Shown piece by piece: positions 17,673-26,648 of a stretch of 64,000 nt of DNA. The notes beneath the pieces are model-generated. The model worked only from the letters and a program-made list of their open reading frames with translations. It had not been told where the DNA came from and did no database searches. The stretch covers positions 39,935-103,934 of the forward strand of contig NZ_FTPU01000010.1 of the NCBI RefSeq assembly GCF_900108115.1, written 5' to 3'. Both the position numbers and the translations under genes were made by a program. The stretch is from Epilithonimonas bovis DSM 19482 (GTDB lineage Bacteria; Bacteroidota; Bacteroidia; Flavobacteriales; Weeksellaceae). How positions within the stretch are numbered: position 1 is the first letter of the stretch; each line of letters opens with the position of its first letter.

Positions 17673-19202
17673 TTATTCCCATTCTATGGTTGCAGGTGGT
17701 TTTGAACTAATATCGTATGCCACTCTGTTGATTCCTCTCACTTCGTTGATAATCCTGCTGGAAACGGTGTCCAGAAACTCATAAGGCAGTCGGCTCCAGG
17801 TTGCAGTCATAAAGTCGATCGTATTGGCAGAACGTACCACCGCAGTATATTCATAGGTTCTCTCATCACCCATTACACCGACAGATTTTACCGGCAATAG
17901 TACGACAAAAGCCTGAGAGACTTTCTCATAAAGACCATTTTTATACAACTCCTGGATGAAGATATCGTCCGCTTCCTGCAATATTCTCACTTTTTCTGCG
18001 TCTACGGCTCCTAAAATACGGATACCCAATCCCGGGCCCGGAAAAGGATGCCTGTACACCAAATGATGCGGAATACCTAGCTCCTCGCCCACTTTTCTTA
18101 CTTCATCTTTGAACAATTCTCTTAGAGGTTCCAGTAATTCAAACTCCATTTCTTCAGGAAGTCCGCCTACGTTATGATGCGATTTGATAACAGCAGAAGG
18201 CCCGTTAACAGACTGCGATTCGATAACATCAGGATAGATTGTTCCCTGTGCCAGGAATTTTGCGCCTTCTATTTTGTGAGATTCTTCATCAAAAACATGT
18301 ACAAACTCATTACCGATGATTTTACGTTTCTGTTCGGGATCATCTATACCAGCCAGTTTTGAAAGAAAGCGCTCCGAAGCGTCAATCAGTTTGATATTAA
18401 GATGAAAATGTTCGCCATAATTCTCCATGACTTTCTGCGCTTCATCTTTTCTCAAAAGCCCGGTATCTACAAAGATACAAGTCAGCTGATCACCAATAGC
18501 TTTATGAATCAATACAGCAGCAACAGAAGAATCTACACCGCCGGAAAGCCCAAGAATCACTTTTTGGCTACCCACTTTTTCTTTGATCTCGGCAACTGTT
18601 TTTTCTATATAATTGGTTAGTTTCCAGTTTTTATCGGCTTTACAAATCCCGAAAACGAAATTCTCCAGCATTTTCCCTCCTTCTTCGGAATGAGAAACTT
18701 CCGGATGAAACTGGACACCATAGATCTTCTTATCAGGATTAGAAATGGCTGCGATGACACCCGATTTGGCATTCAGTTCAAAACCTTGCGGCAATGCTGC
18801 AACCTCGTCAAAATGGCTCATCCAAATAATAGAGTTCTGGCTAACGCCTTTTAACAAATGGTTTTCTTTGATAATGTCCAGATGGGCTTTGCCATATTCG
18901 CCTTTTTCGCCTTTTGCCACTTTTCCGCCTAAAAGGTGGGCTGTCAACTGCATCCCATAGCAGATCCCAAGAACAGGAATCCCCTGTTCGTACAATTCTT
19001 TTTCTACGAGATGAGCATTTTCTGCGTTGACAGAGCTTGGCCCTCCGGAAAGTATAATTCCTTTTGGCTTTTTTGCCAATATATCCGATAGTGGTGTATT
19101 GAATGGCAATATCTCCGAATAGACCTCCATCTCACGGATTCTTCTCCCTATTAACTGATTGTATTGTGAACCGAAGTCTAAAATGATAATTCCGTTTTGC
19201 AT
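17673..19202 (-). CDS. guaA: GMP synthase (glutamine-hydrolysing)
   Basis: Converts XMP to GMP using glutamine and ATP. The 509-residue enzyme has an N-terminal class I glutamine amidotransferase (about 1-195; Cys81 in GICYGMQL, His/Glu in VQFHPEVSHSEEG), then an ATP pyrophosphatase domain (P-loop SGGVDSSVA near residue 222) and the dimerisation domain ending YDISSKPPATIEWE. Two 7-bp tandem repeat arrays begin eight bases upstream of its start codon, so the ribosome-binding region is partly built of repeats. purD lies upstream in the same direction. Confidence 0.98.
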   Translation of the reverse strand: MQNGIIILDFGSQYNQLIGRRIREMEVYSEILPFNTPLSDILAKKPKGIILSGGPSSVNAENAHLVEKELYEQGIPVLGICYGMQLTAHLLGGKVAKGEKGEYGKAHLDIIKENHLLKGVSQNSIIWMSHFDEVAALPQGFELNAKSGVIAAISNPDKKIYGVQFHPEVSHSEEGGKMLENFVFGICKADKNWKLTNYIEKTVAEIKEKVGSQKVILGLSGGVDSSVAAVLIHKAIGDQLTCIFVDTGLLRKDEAQKVMENYGEHFHLNIKLIDASERFLSKLAGIDDPEQKRKIIGNEFVHVFDEESHKIEGAKFLAQGTIYPDVIESQSVNGPSAVIKSHHNVGGLPEEMEFELLEPLRELFKDEVRKVGEELGIPHHLVYRHPFPGPGLGIRILGAVDAEKVRILQEADDIFIQELYKNGLYEKVSQAFVVLLPVKSVGVMGDERTYEYTAVVRSANTIDFMTATWSRLPYEFLDTVSSRIINEVRGINRVAYDISSKPPATIEWE

Positions 19203-19210
19203 ATTTATAA

Positions 19211-19266
19211 TTGATAGTTGATAGTTGATAGTTGATAGTTGATAGTTGATAGTTGATAGTTGATAG
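19211..19266. repeat. Eight tandem copies of TTGATAG
   Basis: Perfect heptamer array, eight units, directly upstream of the guaA start codon. The unit is not a multiple that matters for a coding frame here, but copy-number changes would alter the 5' leader of guaA. Confidence 0.95.
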
Positions 19267-19271
19267 CGAAA

Positions 19272-19347
19272 TTAATTCTTAATTCTTAATTCTTAATTCT
19301 TAATTCTTAATTCTTAATTCTTAATTCTTAATTCTTAATTCTTAATT
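19272..19347. repeat. Ten tandem copies of TTAATTC
   Basis: Second perfect heptamer array, ten full units plus a partial one, starting five bases after the TTGATAG array. Both units are seven bases long, one helical turn per about 1.5 units. Confidence 0.95.
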
Positions 19348-19365
19348 TAATATATGAATTGCCAA

Positions 19366-19465
19366 CTAGCCCCGATAGAAGCGGCATCCTTTTTTTGCGA
19401 GGCGGCGGAGCGTAGCGGAGCTGACCGAGTAAAAAAAGATATAGCGGATAGCGGGAAATAGCTCC
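19366..19465 (-). repeat. CCCGA/AGCGG hairpin element, copy 1
   Basis: The outer parts AGCCCCGATAGAAGCGGCAT (19368 on) and GATATAGCGGATAGCGGG (to about 19456) form a long imperfect stem around a GC-rich core (GGCGGCGGAGCGTAGCGG). It lies about 40 bases 3' of the purD stop. Matching copies lie at 24934-25015 and 36205-36283. Confidence 0.7.
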
Positions 19466-19506
19466 AAAAATAAAAAAGACGCTGGTTGCCCAACATCTTT
19501 TTATAT

Positions 19507-20745
19507 TTAGAATTTTGCAATATCATCGCGGTAAAAGGCGTAGTCAAAATCGACTGGCACAACATCTTCGTAAACTTTTTTCCGAGCCTCCTCGAAGGTA
19601 TCGCCCAGAGCAACGAGGTTCAGGACGCGGCCACCCGAAGAAACAATTGTGTCTCCTCTGTAATCTGCACCGGCATACAGCAACATGCTGTTTTTCACCT
19701 TATCAGCGCCGGTAATCTCGAAGCCTGTTTCAAAGTTTTTGGGATAACCACCAGAGCAAACAACCAGGCATACTGCTTTTTTATTTTTGAATTTAAGTTC
19801 CAGTTCACGGCCATTGAGGCAGTCATCTATAAGATCCAAAAGATTGTTTTCTAAAAGCGGTAACAGTACCTGAGTCTCGGGATCACCTAATCTCATATTG
19901 TACTCCAGAAGATAAGTCCCGTTTTTGGTAACCATTAATCCAAAGAAAATAAAACCTTTAAAGTTGAGGGCTTCTTTTTTAAGTCCTTCTACTGTTGGAT
20001 TCATAATATTCTGAACAAAATCCTTGTAGTTCTCGTCCGAAAACTCCGGGCTTGGCGCAGCAGAACCCATACCACCTGTGTTAGGGCCTTTGTCGCCGTT
20101 TCCGGCTTTTTTATAATCTTTTACAGGAATACACGGGAACAGCTTTTCACCGTTGGAGAAAGCAATGATTGAGGCCTCAAATCCATGAAGGAATTCTTCT
20201 ATAACGACCTTGATCCCGGCATCTCCATAGATTCTTCTGATCATAAAATCGTGGATGGTGCTCTCAGCTTCTTCCAGGTTTTCGGCAATCACCACGCCTT
20301 TTCCACCGGCAAGCCCGCTGGCTTTGATAACCACAGGATAATTGTGGTGTTGCAGGTGATCTTTGGCTTCTGCATAAGAATCAAAAACAATAGCCTTAGC
20401 CGTTTTGATATTATTATCCAACATAAATTTTTTGGAAAAAGCCTTGCTGCCTTCCAAAGACGCTGCTTTTTTGGACGGGCCAAAAACTTTGAGATCTACT
20501 TTTTTGAACTCGTCTACAATACCGTCTACAAGCGTAGCTTCGGGACCAACAATGGTAAGATCAACTTTGTTTTTAAGCGCAAACTCTTTAAGTGCCACAA
20601 TATCTGTCTCACTGATATTTTCTCCCAACTTCTGGGTAGTGGCATTTCCGGGAGCAAAAAACATCTTTGTAACTCTGCTGTCCTCGCTTAGTTTTATAGC
20701 CAAAGCCGATGCTCGGCCGCCATTTCCAACAATAAGTAATCTCAT
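19507..20745 (-). CDS. purD: Phosphoribosylamine--glycine ligase
   Basis: Second step of de novo purine synthesis: joins glycine to phosphoribosylamine with ATP. The 412-residue ATP-grasp enzyme shows the N-terminal VGNGGRASALA, the ATP-grasp core (YPVVIKASGLAGGKGVVIA near residue 135, GPNTGGMGS near 220) and the Mg-binding RLGDPETQVLLP near 290. It precedes guaA on the same strand with 304 bases of repeat-rich DNA between them. Confidence 0.97.
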   Translation of the reverse strand: MRLLIVGNGGRASALAIKLSEDSRVTKMFFAPGNATTQKLGENISETDIVALKEFALKNKVDLTIVGPEATLVDGIVDEFKKVDLKVFGPSKKAASLEGSKAFSKKFMLDNNIKTAKAIVFDSYAEAKDHLQHHNYPVVIKASGLAGGKGVVIAENLEEAESTIHDFMIRRIYGDAGIKVVIEEFLHGFEASIIAFSNGEKLFPCIPVKDYKKAGNGDKGPNTGGMGSAAPSPEFSDENYKDFVQNIMNPTVEGLKKEALNFKGFIFFGLMVTKNGTYLLEYNMRLGDPETQVLLPLLENNLLDLIDDCLNGRELELKFKNKKAVCLVVCSGGYPKNFETGFEITGADKVKNSMLLYAGADYRGDTIVSSGGRVLNLVALGDTFEEARKKVYEDVVPVDFDYAFYRDDIAKF

Positions 20746-20851
20746 TTGTTAATATTTAAAGTTTTGTCCTTTGGCCAATATATGCTTCTATTTTGGCATC
20801 CGGTAATATTTATGTTTATTTTGAAGTTCCAAATTTAAGTTTTTTTGCGGA

Positions 20852-20859
20852 CAAATCTA
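20852..20859 (-). promoter_or_regulatory. Candidate -7 element upstream of purD
   Basis: TAGATTTG on the minus strand, followed by TCCGCAAA, about 107 bases before the purD start. The combined TTTGTCCGCAAA also occurs at the TonB receptor promoter with the same spacing to its -7 element. Confidence 0.4.
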
Positions 20860-20906
20860 ACACCCTTTTTATGGAAATTTCTTAAAAAAAATATAAAATT
20901 AATGCT

Positions 20907-21623
20907 TTAAGAAGGCAACTTCATAGGAACTTCCATTAATAAGATTTCAGAATTTTCTTCAGCTTCCAGTACAAAACTTTCTGTATCCCAAATACCTAAA
21001 CCGTCTCTCTCATCCAGTATTTGGTTGGCTATTTTCGCTTTTCCTTTGATTACAAAAACGTATACGCCATTACCGGATTTATGCATTGCATATTCTTTAG
21101 AAAAACCTTTGTCAAACCTTGCCAGATTAAACCAAGCATCCTGATGAATCCACACGCCGGCATCATCCGGATTTGGGGACATAATCTGCTGAAAATCGTT
21201 CTGAACCGCATTTTCTTCGATATTGATTTGGTCGTATCTTGGCGTAACATCGGTTTTGTTAGGGATAATCCAGATTTGTAAGAATTTGACAGGTTTTTCA
21301 TTCGCATTTTCCTCGCTGTGCATAATACCTGTTCCGGCAGACATCACCTGGATATCGCCTTCTTTGATCACTCCGGAATTACCCATATTATCGCCGTGTC
21401 TCAACTCGCCCTCTAACGGAATCGAAATAATCTCCATATCGCGGTGTGGATGTCTCCCGAACACCATTCCGCCTTCTACATAATCATCATTCAGGACTCG
21501 TAGAACTCCAAAATGCATTCTGTCTGGATTGTGGTAATTGGCAAAACTGAATGTGTGATGGCTTTTTAACCAACCGTGATTGGCGTAACCTCTGCTCTCT
21601 GATTTGTGATATACTGTTTTCAT
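20907..21623 (-). CDS. Pirin family protein
   Basis: Bicupin of 238 residues. The N-terminal metal site is formed by His58 and His60 in GRHPHRDMEIIS and His/Glu in GTGIMHSEENAN, as in pirin and E. coli YhhW (a quercetin dioxygenase-like protein). The C-terminal cupin half is degenerate. Typical start MKTVYHKSESRG. Physiological role unknown; possible redox sensing or flavonoid dioxygenase activity is known only from relatives. Confidence 0.93.
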   Translation of the reverse strand: MKTVYHKSESRGYANHGWLKSHHTFSFANYHNPDRMHFGVLRVLNDDYVEGGMVFGRHPHRDMEIISIPLEGELRHGDNMGNSGVIKEGDIQVMSAGTGIMHSEENANEKPVKFLQIWIIPNKTDVTPRYDQINIEENAVQNDFQQIMSPNPDDAGVWIHQDAWFNLARFDKGFSKEYAMHKSGNGVYVFVIKGKAKIANQILDERDGLGIWDTESFVLEAEENSEILLMEVPMKLPS

Positions 21624-21710
21624 TTTAAATTGATTTAATTGTTAGACTTTTTGTTAATACAAATTTCCAGCTTTTAACATCTTTGCGCATTGATGTACGG
21701 TAAGAACGAA

Positions 21711-21740
21711 AAAACTCCGATGCTTGTCGGAGTTTTGTAT
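21711..21740 (-). terminator. Terminator of ilvA
   Basis: Perfect 10-bp stem (AAAACTCCGA / TCGGAGTTTT) with a 6-base loop, about 70 bases after the ilvA stop on the minus strand, followed by TTTTTTCG. Confidence 0.8.
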
Positions 21741-21806
21741 TGTTAACGCAGAGCTTTTACTAACTGATCTGTCTGTTTTAAGGCGAAAGATTTTTCTTTG
21801 TTAAAA

Positions 21807-23075
21807 TTAAACAAGCATATTCAGAACATCCGGATTGTCATTAAGGTAAGATTCAAAGTAACCAAGTTTTTGCATTCTTTGTTTAAGGCCTTCAAAATCA
21901 TTTGGGTTAGAAAGTTCGATTCCAACAATGGCCAGCGCCGTTTCTCGCGAGTTTTTCTTGGTATATTCAAAATGAGTGATATCATCATCAGAGCCCAGCA
22001 CGTTTAGCACAAAATCTTTCAGAGAACCCGGGCGCTGCGGGAATTTCACCAGGAAATAATGCTTCAAACCCTTGTAGAGCAATGCGCGTTCTTTGATCTC
22101 CTCCATCCTGGTAATATCATTGTTGCTCCCGCTAACGATGCAGACTACAGTTTTGCCTTTAATCTGCTCCCTGTACTGCTCCAATGCCGAAATAGACAAA
22201 GCTCCGGCCGGTTCCAAAACGATCGCGTCTTTATTATACATCTGCAGGATGACATCGCAAACTTTGCCTTCATCAACCGAAATACAGTCCGCCAGCGCAT
22301 TTTTACAGATTTCAAAAGTCAGGTCCCCAACTTTTTTTACCGCAGCACCATCCACAAAACCGTCGATTTCCGGTAATTCTGTATTGAGATTATGATCAAT
22401 GGACGTTTTCATCGAAGGTGCACCTTTTGGTTCCACGCCAATCAGTTTTGTATCTTTTGAAAGCTCTTTAAAAACCGTTGAAATGCCCGAAGCTAAACCA
22501 CCGCCGCCAATCGGGATGAAAACAAAATCAATATTTTCTTTGTTCTGTTCCAGAATTTCCAAAGCCAAAGTGGCCTGTCCTTCAATAATCTGAACATCAT
22601 CAAAAGGATGGATAAACGCCGCTCCCGTAGATTTGGCAAAATCCAAAGCCGCATTTTTGGAGGCATCAAAAGTATCTCCAACTAATTTGATTTCGGCAAA
22701 ATTTCCACCGAACATTTCGACCTGTTCCAGTTTTTGCTTCGGCGTGGTCACCGGCATAAAAATCGTCCCTTTAATTTGAAGTTGTTTACACGAAAAAGCG
22801 ACGCCCTGAGCGTGATTTCCGGCACTGGCACAGACAATTCCGTCCGAAATTCCGCCTTCATTAAAAAGGCTTTTGATTTTATTGTAAGCACCCCGCAATT
22901 TGTACGACCTTACCGGCTGCAGGTCTTCCCTTTTGAGGAAAATATTAGCTCCAAACTTTTCTGACAACCGGGCGTTGTATTGCAGAGGTGTGTAATTCAC
23001 GACATTTTCTATGCTTTCCCGGGCTTCTTTTACTGCTTCCAGGGTTGGAAATATGAGCGTTCCGTTCATCTTCAT
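21807..23075 (-). CDS. ilvA: Threonine ammonia-lyase (threonine deaminase)
   Basis: First committed step of isoleucine synthesis: threonine to 2-oxobutanoate and ammonia. 422 residues; PLP-lysine K59 in SYKLRGAYNKI, glycine loop PIGGGGLASG, and a C-terminal ACT-like regulatory domain from about 330 (KHYFLVKFPQRPGSLKDFV). The single regulatory domain fits the shorter IlvA type. It lies at the 3' end of the ilv cluster on the same strand, but a 170-base repeat-filled gap and another gene separate it from ilvC, so cotranscription is uncertain. Start could also be the second Met two codons in. Confidence 0.95.
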   Translation of the reverse strand: MKMNGTLIFPTLEAVKEARESIENVVNYTPLQYNARLSEKFGANIFLKREDLQPVRSYKLRGAYNKIKSLFNEGGISDGIVCASAGNHAQGVAFSCKQLQIKGTIFMPVTTPKQKLEQVEMFGGNFAEIKLVGDTFDASKNAALDFAKSTGAAFIHPFDDVQIIEGQATLALEILEQNKENIDFVFIPIGGGGLASGISTVFKELSKDTKLIGVEPKGAPSMKTSIDHNLNTELPEIDGFVDGAAVKKVGDLTFEICKNALADCISVDEGKVCDVILQMYNKDAIVLEPAGALSISALEQYREQIKGKTVVCIVSGSNNDITRMEEIKERALLYKGLKHYFLVKFPQRPGSLKDFVLNVLGSDDDITHFEYTKKNSRETALAIVGIELSNPNDFEGLKQRMQKLGYFESYLNDNPDVLNMLV

Positions 23076-23090
23076 TTATAATTTTTATTT

Positions 23091-23250
23091 TTTAAAACCA
23101 CAAAAGTCACAAAAGATATTATTTTTATTAAAGTTCAAGTAATTGAAAATAAAAAGTTCACAAAACGTTCATCATTTTCACATTCTTTTTTGTAAACTTT
23201 AAGAACATGTTTTTAAAGCTTAAAAAACTTTTATGTCTTTTGTGGTTAAA
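23091..23250. repeat. Inverted-repeat-bounded element (AACCACAAAAG type)
   Basis: AACCACAAAAGTCACAAAAG at 23091-23110 and its near-complement ending at 23249 (18 of 20 matching) enclose the whole ilvA upstream gap. Same architecture as the element at 9343-9412. Confidence 0.6.
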
Positions 23251-24703
23251 TGATTTTCATTTCGTTAATTTTTGTTTTTCCTTTTTCCAGAACAAGTTTG
23301 TGACTGAGTTTTTTGGGTAATTGAGATTCAAAATGGCCTACATAAATCAACGATTGCCCCTGATTGGCCAAATCATCAATCACCTGATTAAAATATTGCG
23401 TCTGTTCGTTATCCATTCCCTGACAAGGCTCGTCGAGAATCAGGAGTTTTGGTTTTTTAATCAATGTTCTGGCGAGTAAAGCCAGGCGCTGTTTTCCAAG
23501 TGGTAAAGTGTTTAATTTCCTGTTTTTATCTTCTTTCAAATCGAAAAAATAAAGAATCTGCTCCAGCTGTTGCTGCTGGTCAAAACTGAGTTTCTGATAC
23601 AAACTCATCGAATCAAAAAAACCGGAAGCGATGGTTTGGCCGACAGTCGCATTCATATCAAAATACCAATGCAGTTCGGGCGAAATCATCCCGATTTTTT
23701 CTTTGATGTCCCAGATACTTTCGCCACTTCCCCGCTTTTGCCCAAAAAGATAAATTTCATTGGCATAAGCCTGCGGGTGATCACCATTCAGCAGACTCAA
23801 CAAGGTTGATTTCCCCGAGCCGTTGTGACCCTGCAACAGCCATTGCTCCCCGGAATTCACTTCCCAGTCGATATTTTTCAGGACCTGTTTTTCGCCATAG
23901 GAAACATTGATATTCTTTAACCGGATGAGGCTTTCCTTTTCACTTTCCTGATTATTCTGAAGGAAAAAAGGCAACGGTTTTGGTGTTCTTTCTTCGCCTT
24001 TGGAAAAGTCTTTTGGCGAATTACGATGAAACAATTTCCCGTTTTTTATTTCTACAAAATACTGAACGCTTTCGGGATATTCATCATCATTATTAATCAA
24101 AATCAAGGTGACATTTTCTTTAACTAAATCATCAAATGCCTGATTCAGAAACTGTCTCGATCTGACATCCAATCCTGTGTACGGCTGGTCGATTATGAGA
24201 ATTTGAGGTTTCAGCCAGAGCGCTTTTAACAGCTGTAACTTCTTGTGCTCGCCACTCGACAATTCTATGAGTTGCTGATTCTTAAAATTCTCAAATCCAA
24301 ATGGTTCTAAAAAGTATTCTAATATTTCAAAATCCAGATTTTCTTCTTTCCCGAAATGATTCAGTTCCGCAAAAACCGTGGCCGTCTCATTTTTTGCCAG
24401 CTGATTATAACGCTGCTGGTAATAAAAATTACGGTCGCCTTCCAGATTACTGAACTGGAACCAGTTGGAAACATAAAGAACTTTCTTCGGCAACTCTGAA
24501 TTTTCATCAAAATTGACCACAACTTTTCCTTCGAAGTTTTTTATTTCTCCGGAAATAATTTTGGCTAAAGTCGTTTTCCCGCTTCCGCTCAATCCGCCTA
24601 ACATCCAGCATTCTCCGGCAGAAATTTCCCAGTCGAAACAGCTCAGCAAGGGTTGATTGTACTGAAAATTGAGATTTGAAATTTTGATGATAGGGTTTGA
24701 CAT
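23246..24703 (-). CDS. Twin-domain ABC ATPase (ModF-like)
   Basis: 485 residues made of two ABC ATPase domains and no membrane segment. Domain 1 (about 1-235): Walker A GLSGSGKTTLA near residue 36, signature IELSSGEHKKLQLL, Walker B ILIIDQPYTGLD. Domain 2 (about 260-480): Walker A GHNGSGKSTLL, signature TLPLGKQRLALLAR, Walker B LLILDEPCQGMD. The Walker B acidic residue after Asp is Gln in domain 1, so hydrolysis may be confined to domain 2. Length and layout match E. coli ModF, whose role is poorly defined. No permease is nearby; it sits inside the ilv cluster. Confidence 0.88.
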   Translation of the reverse strand: MSNPIIKISNLNFQYNQPLLSCFDWEISAGECWMLGGLSGSGKTTLAKIISGEIKNFEGKVVVNFDENSELPKKVLYVSNWFQFSNLEGDRNFYYQQRYNQLAKNETATVFAELNHFGKEENLDFEILEYFLEPFGFENFKNQQLIELSSGEHKKLQLLKALWLKPQILIIDQPYTGLDVRSRQFLNQAFDDLVKENVTLILINNDDEYPESVQYFVEIKNGKLFHRNSPKDFSKGEERTPKPLPFFLQNNQESEKESLIRLKNINVSYGEKQVLKNIDWEVNSGEQWLLQGHNGSGKSTLLSLLNGDHPQAYANEIYLFGQKRGSGESIWDIKEKIGMISPELHWYFDMNATVGQTIASGFFDSMSLYQKLSFDQQQQLEQILYFFDLKEDKNRKLNTLPLGKQRLALLARTLIKKPKLLILDEPCQGMDNEQTQYFNQVIDDLANQGQSLIYVGHFESQLPKKLSHKLVLEKGKTKINEMKII

Positions 24704-24716
24704 TATTTTATTTTTA

Positions 24717-24803
24717 AACGCAAAGGGCGCAAAGTTTTTTTATAATCTTATTGAAAATATTTTAAGGTTCGCAAAGGCGCTTCGCTCAGCAAAGAACAAA
24801 TAT
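24717..24803. repeat. AACGCAAAG/GGCGCTT repeat, copy A
   Basis: Sequence starting AACGCAAAGGGCGCAAAG, then a T-run and AAGGTTCGCAAAGGCGCTTC. A clearly related copy in the same orientation lies at 26563-26635, on the other side of ilvC. Confidence 0.6.
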
Positions 24804-24933
24804 CCAATTTGTCACTGACTTCGTCGAATCTTTGATTTCCGTAGGAATCTCAACAGTTTTAAACCACCTCGTTAGGTTTCCTACGGAAGGACAAAATTTG
24901 AGTTTAGGACAACTTTTCTTTTATGCTGAATCT

Positions 24934-25015
24934 GCAACCCGACTTGAGCGGAAATCCTTTTTACGCAACGAAGTGGAGTGAAAAGATTGGGAGCGTAAGG
25001 CGGATTAAGTTGCCC
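24934..25015 (-). repeat. CCCGA/AGCGG hairpin element, copy 2 (divergent)
   Basis: GCAACCCGACTTGAGCGGAA near the left end and GGCGGATTAAGTTGCCC at the right end, with TCCTTTTT and AAAAGATTGG in the same relative places as copies 1 and 3. It begins 12 bases 3' of the ilvC stop codon. The rest of the 323-base gap 24704-25026 holds the repeat at 24717-24803 and a short inverted repeat around TCCGTAGGAA / TTCCTACGGA (24837-24889). Confidence 0.55.
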
Positions 25016-25026
25016 AAATAATTAGT

Positions 25027-26508
25027 TTAAACTGTTTTAATAGATTTCATCGCGGTCATGGCCTGGCGGAGTTTTTTGCCGACAACCTCAACAGGATGAT
25101 TCCTTAAAACATCATTCACATAGACCAGTTGGGCATTGTCAACAGATCCGTCTTTCCCTTCGTTAAAGTTTTTGCCAACCAAATCTGTATCTACCGACTT
25201 CATAAAATCTGCCAACAAGGGTTTGCAGGCCTGGTCGAAAAGATAACAGCCGTATTCCGCAGTGTCGGAAATCACACGGTTCATCTCGAACAGTTTTTTT
25301 CTTGCAATCGTGTTGGCAATCAAAGGCGTCTCGTGAAGCGATTCGTAGTAAGCCGATTCCGGTTTGATTCCGGCTTCAACCATCGTTTCGAATGCCAGTT
25401 CCACGCCGGCTCTGATAAACGCAGACATCAGAAGATAGTTATCAAAATATTCCTGCTCATCGATTTTCACATCGCCGGCAGGGGTTTTCTCGAAAGCGGT
25501 TTCGCCCGTTTCGGCACGCCATTTCAGGAGATTGGCATCGCCATTTGCCCAATCTTCCATCATTGTTTTGGAAAATTCACCTGAGATAATATCGTCCTGA
25601 TGTTTTTGGAAAAGTGGACGCATAATATCTTTCAATTCTTCTGACAACTCGAAAGCTTTGAGTTTTGCAGGATTGGAAAGTCTATCCAACATTCCGCTCA
25701 CACCGCCGTGTTTCAAGGCTTCTGTGATGACCTCAACGCCGTACTGAACCAGTTTGGAAGCGTAACCGGGATCGATGCCTTTTTCCACCATTTTATCGAA
25801 AGAAAGAATAGAACCCGTTTGTAAAAGTCCGCACAAAATAGTTTGCTCACCCATCAAATCGGACTTCACTTCGGCAACAAAAGAGGATTTCAAAACGCCC
25901 GCTTTGTGACCGCCAGTTCCTACGCAATATGCTTTTGCTTCTGCCCAGCCTTTGCCTTGCGGGTCATTTTCGGGATGAACGGCAATCAGCGTCGGAACCC
26001 CAAAACCACGCAGATATTCGGCACGGACTTCGGAACCCGGGCATTTTGGAGCGACCATAATTACGGTGATGTCTTTACGAATCTGCATCCCTTCTTCCAC
26101 GATATTGAAACCATGGGAATAGGACAAAGTCGCGCCTTGTTTCATCAAAGGCTGAACGGCATTGATCACGGAAGTATGCTGTTTGTCAGGCGTTAAATTG
26201 ATGACCAAATCCGCCGTTGGAATCAGTTCTTCGTAAGTTCCGACTTTGAAATTATTTTCGGTGGCGTTTTTCCAGGAATCTCTCTTTTGGTCGATTGCTT
26301 CCTGACGCAAAGCGTAAGAAACGTCCAGTCCGCTGTCTCTCAGATTCAGCCCCTGATTGAGCCCTTGAGCTCCACATCCGACAATTACGATTTTCTTTCC
26401 TTTCAGCGCAGAAACGCCGTCGGAAAACTCTGAACTGTCCATAAATTCCGCCTGTCCTAACTGATGCAACTGGTCTCTGAGTGATAAGGTATTGAAATAA
26501 TTTGCCAT
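25027..26508 (-). CDS. ilvC: Ketol-acid reductoisomerase (class II)
   Basis: NADPH- and Mg-dependent isomerisation and reduction of acetolactate or acetohydroxybutyrate in valine and isoleucine synthesis. 493 residues, so the long class II type as in E. coli. The nucleotide-binding motif is [17 protein letters not shown] near residue 44; metal ligands lie in [15 protein letters not shown] and in two repeated C-terminal helical domains ([17 protein letters not shown], ...). It follows ilvN by 140 bases that contain a repeat, with a further 323-base gap after it. Confidence 0.97.
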   Translation of the reverse strand: MANYFNTLSLRDQLHQLGQAEFMDSSEFSDGVSALKGKKIVIVGCGAQGLNQGLNLRDSGLDVSYALRQEAIDQKRDSWKNATENNFKVGTYEELIPTADLVINLTPDKQHTSVINAVQPLMKQGATLSYSHGFNIVEEGMQIRKDITVIMVAPKCPGSEVRAEYLRGFGVPTLIAVHPENDPQGKGWAEAKAYCVGTGGHKAGVLKSSFVAEVKSDLMGEQTILCGLLQTGSILSFDKMVEKGIDPGYASKLVQYGVEVITEALKHGGVSGMLDRLSNPAKLKAFELSEELKDIMRPLFQKHQDDIISGEFSKTMMEDWANGDANLLKWRAETGETAFEKTPAGDVKIDEQEYFDNYLLMSAFIRAGVELAFETMVEAGIKPESAYYESLHETPLIANTIARKKLFEMNRVISDTAEYGCYLFDQACKPLLADFMKSVDTDLVGKNFNEGKDGSVDNAQLVYVNDVLRNHPVEVVGKKLRQAMTAMKSIKTV

Positions 26509-26562
26509 ATTTATTTTGTCTTGATTTTATTAAGTTTTGTTTTGAATATGTATCGAAAATTG

Positions 26563-26635
26563 AACACAAAGCGCACTAAGATTTTTTTTAAAAACTGAAT
26601 GTTTTTAAGTTTACAGAGGCGCTTACGCTCAAAAT
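26563..26635. repeat. AACACAAAG/GGCGCTT repeat, copy B
   Basis: AACACAAAGCGCACTAAG, a T-run, then TTTTTAAGTTTACAGAGGCG CTT. It aligns along its length with 24717-24803. Confidence 0.6.
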
Positions 26636-26648
26636 TTTGATAGTTTTT

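Noticed and set aside
19211..19347. CRISPR-like array
   Set aside because: Units are 7 bases, contiguous and without spacers; this is simple tandem repetition.
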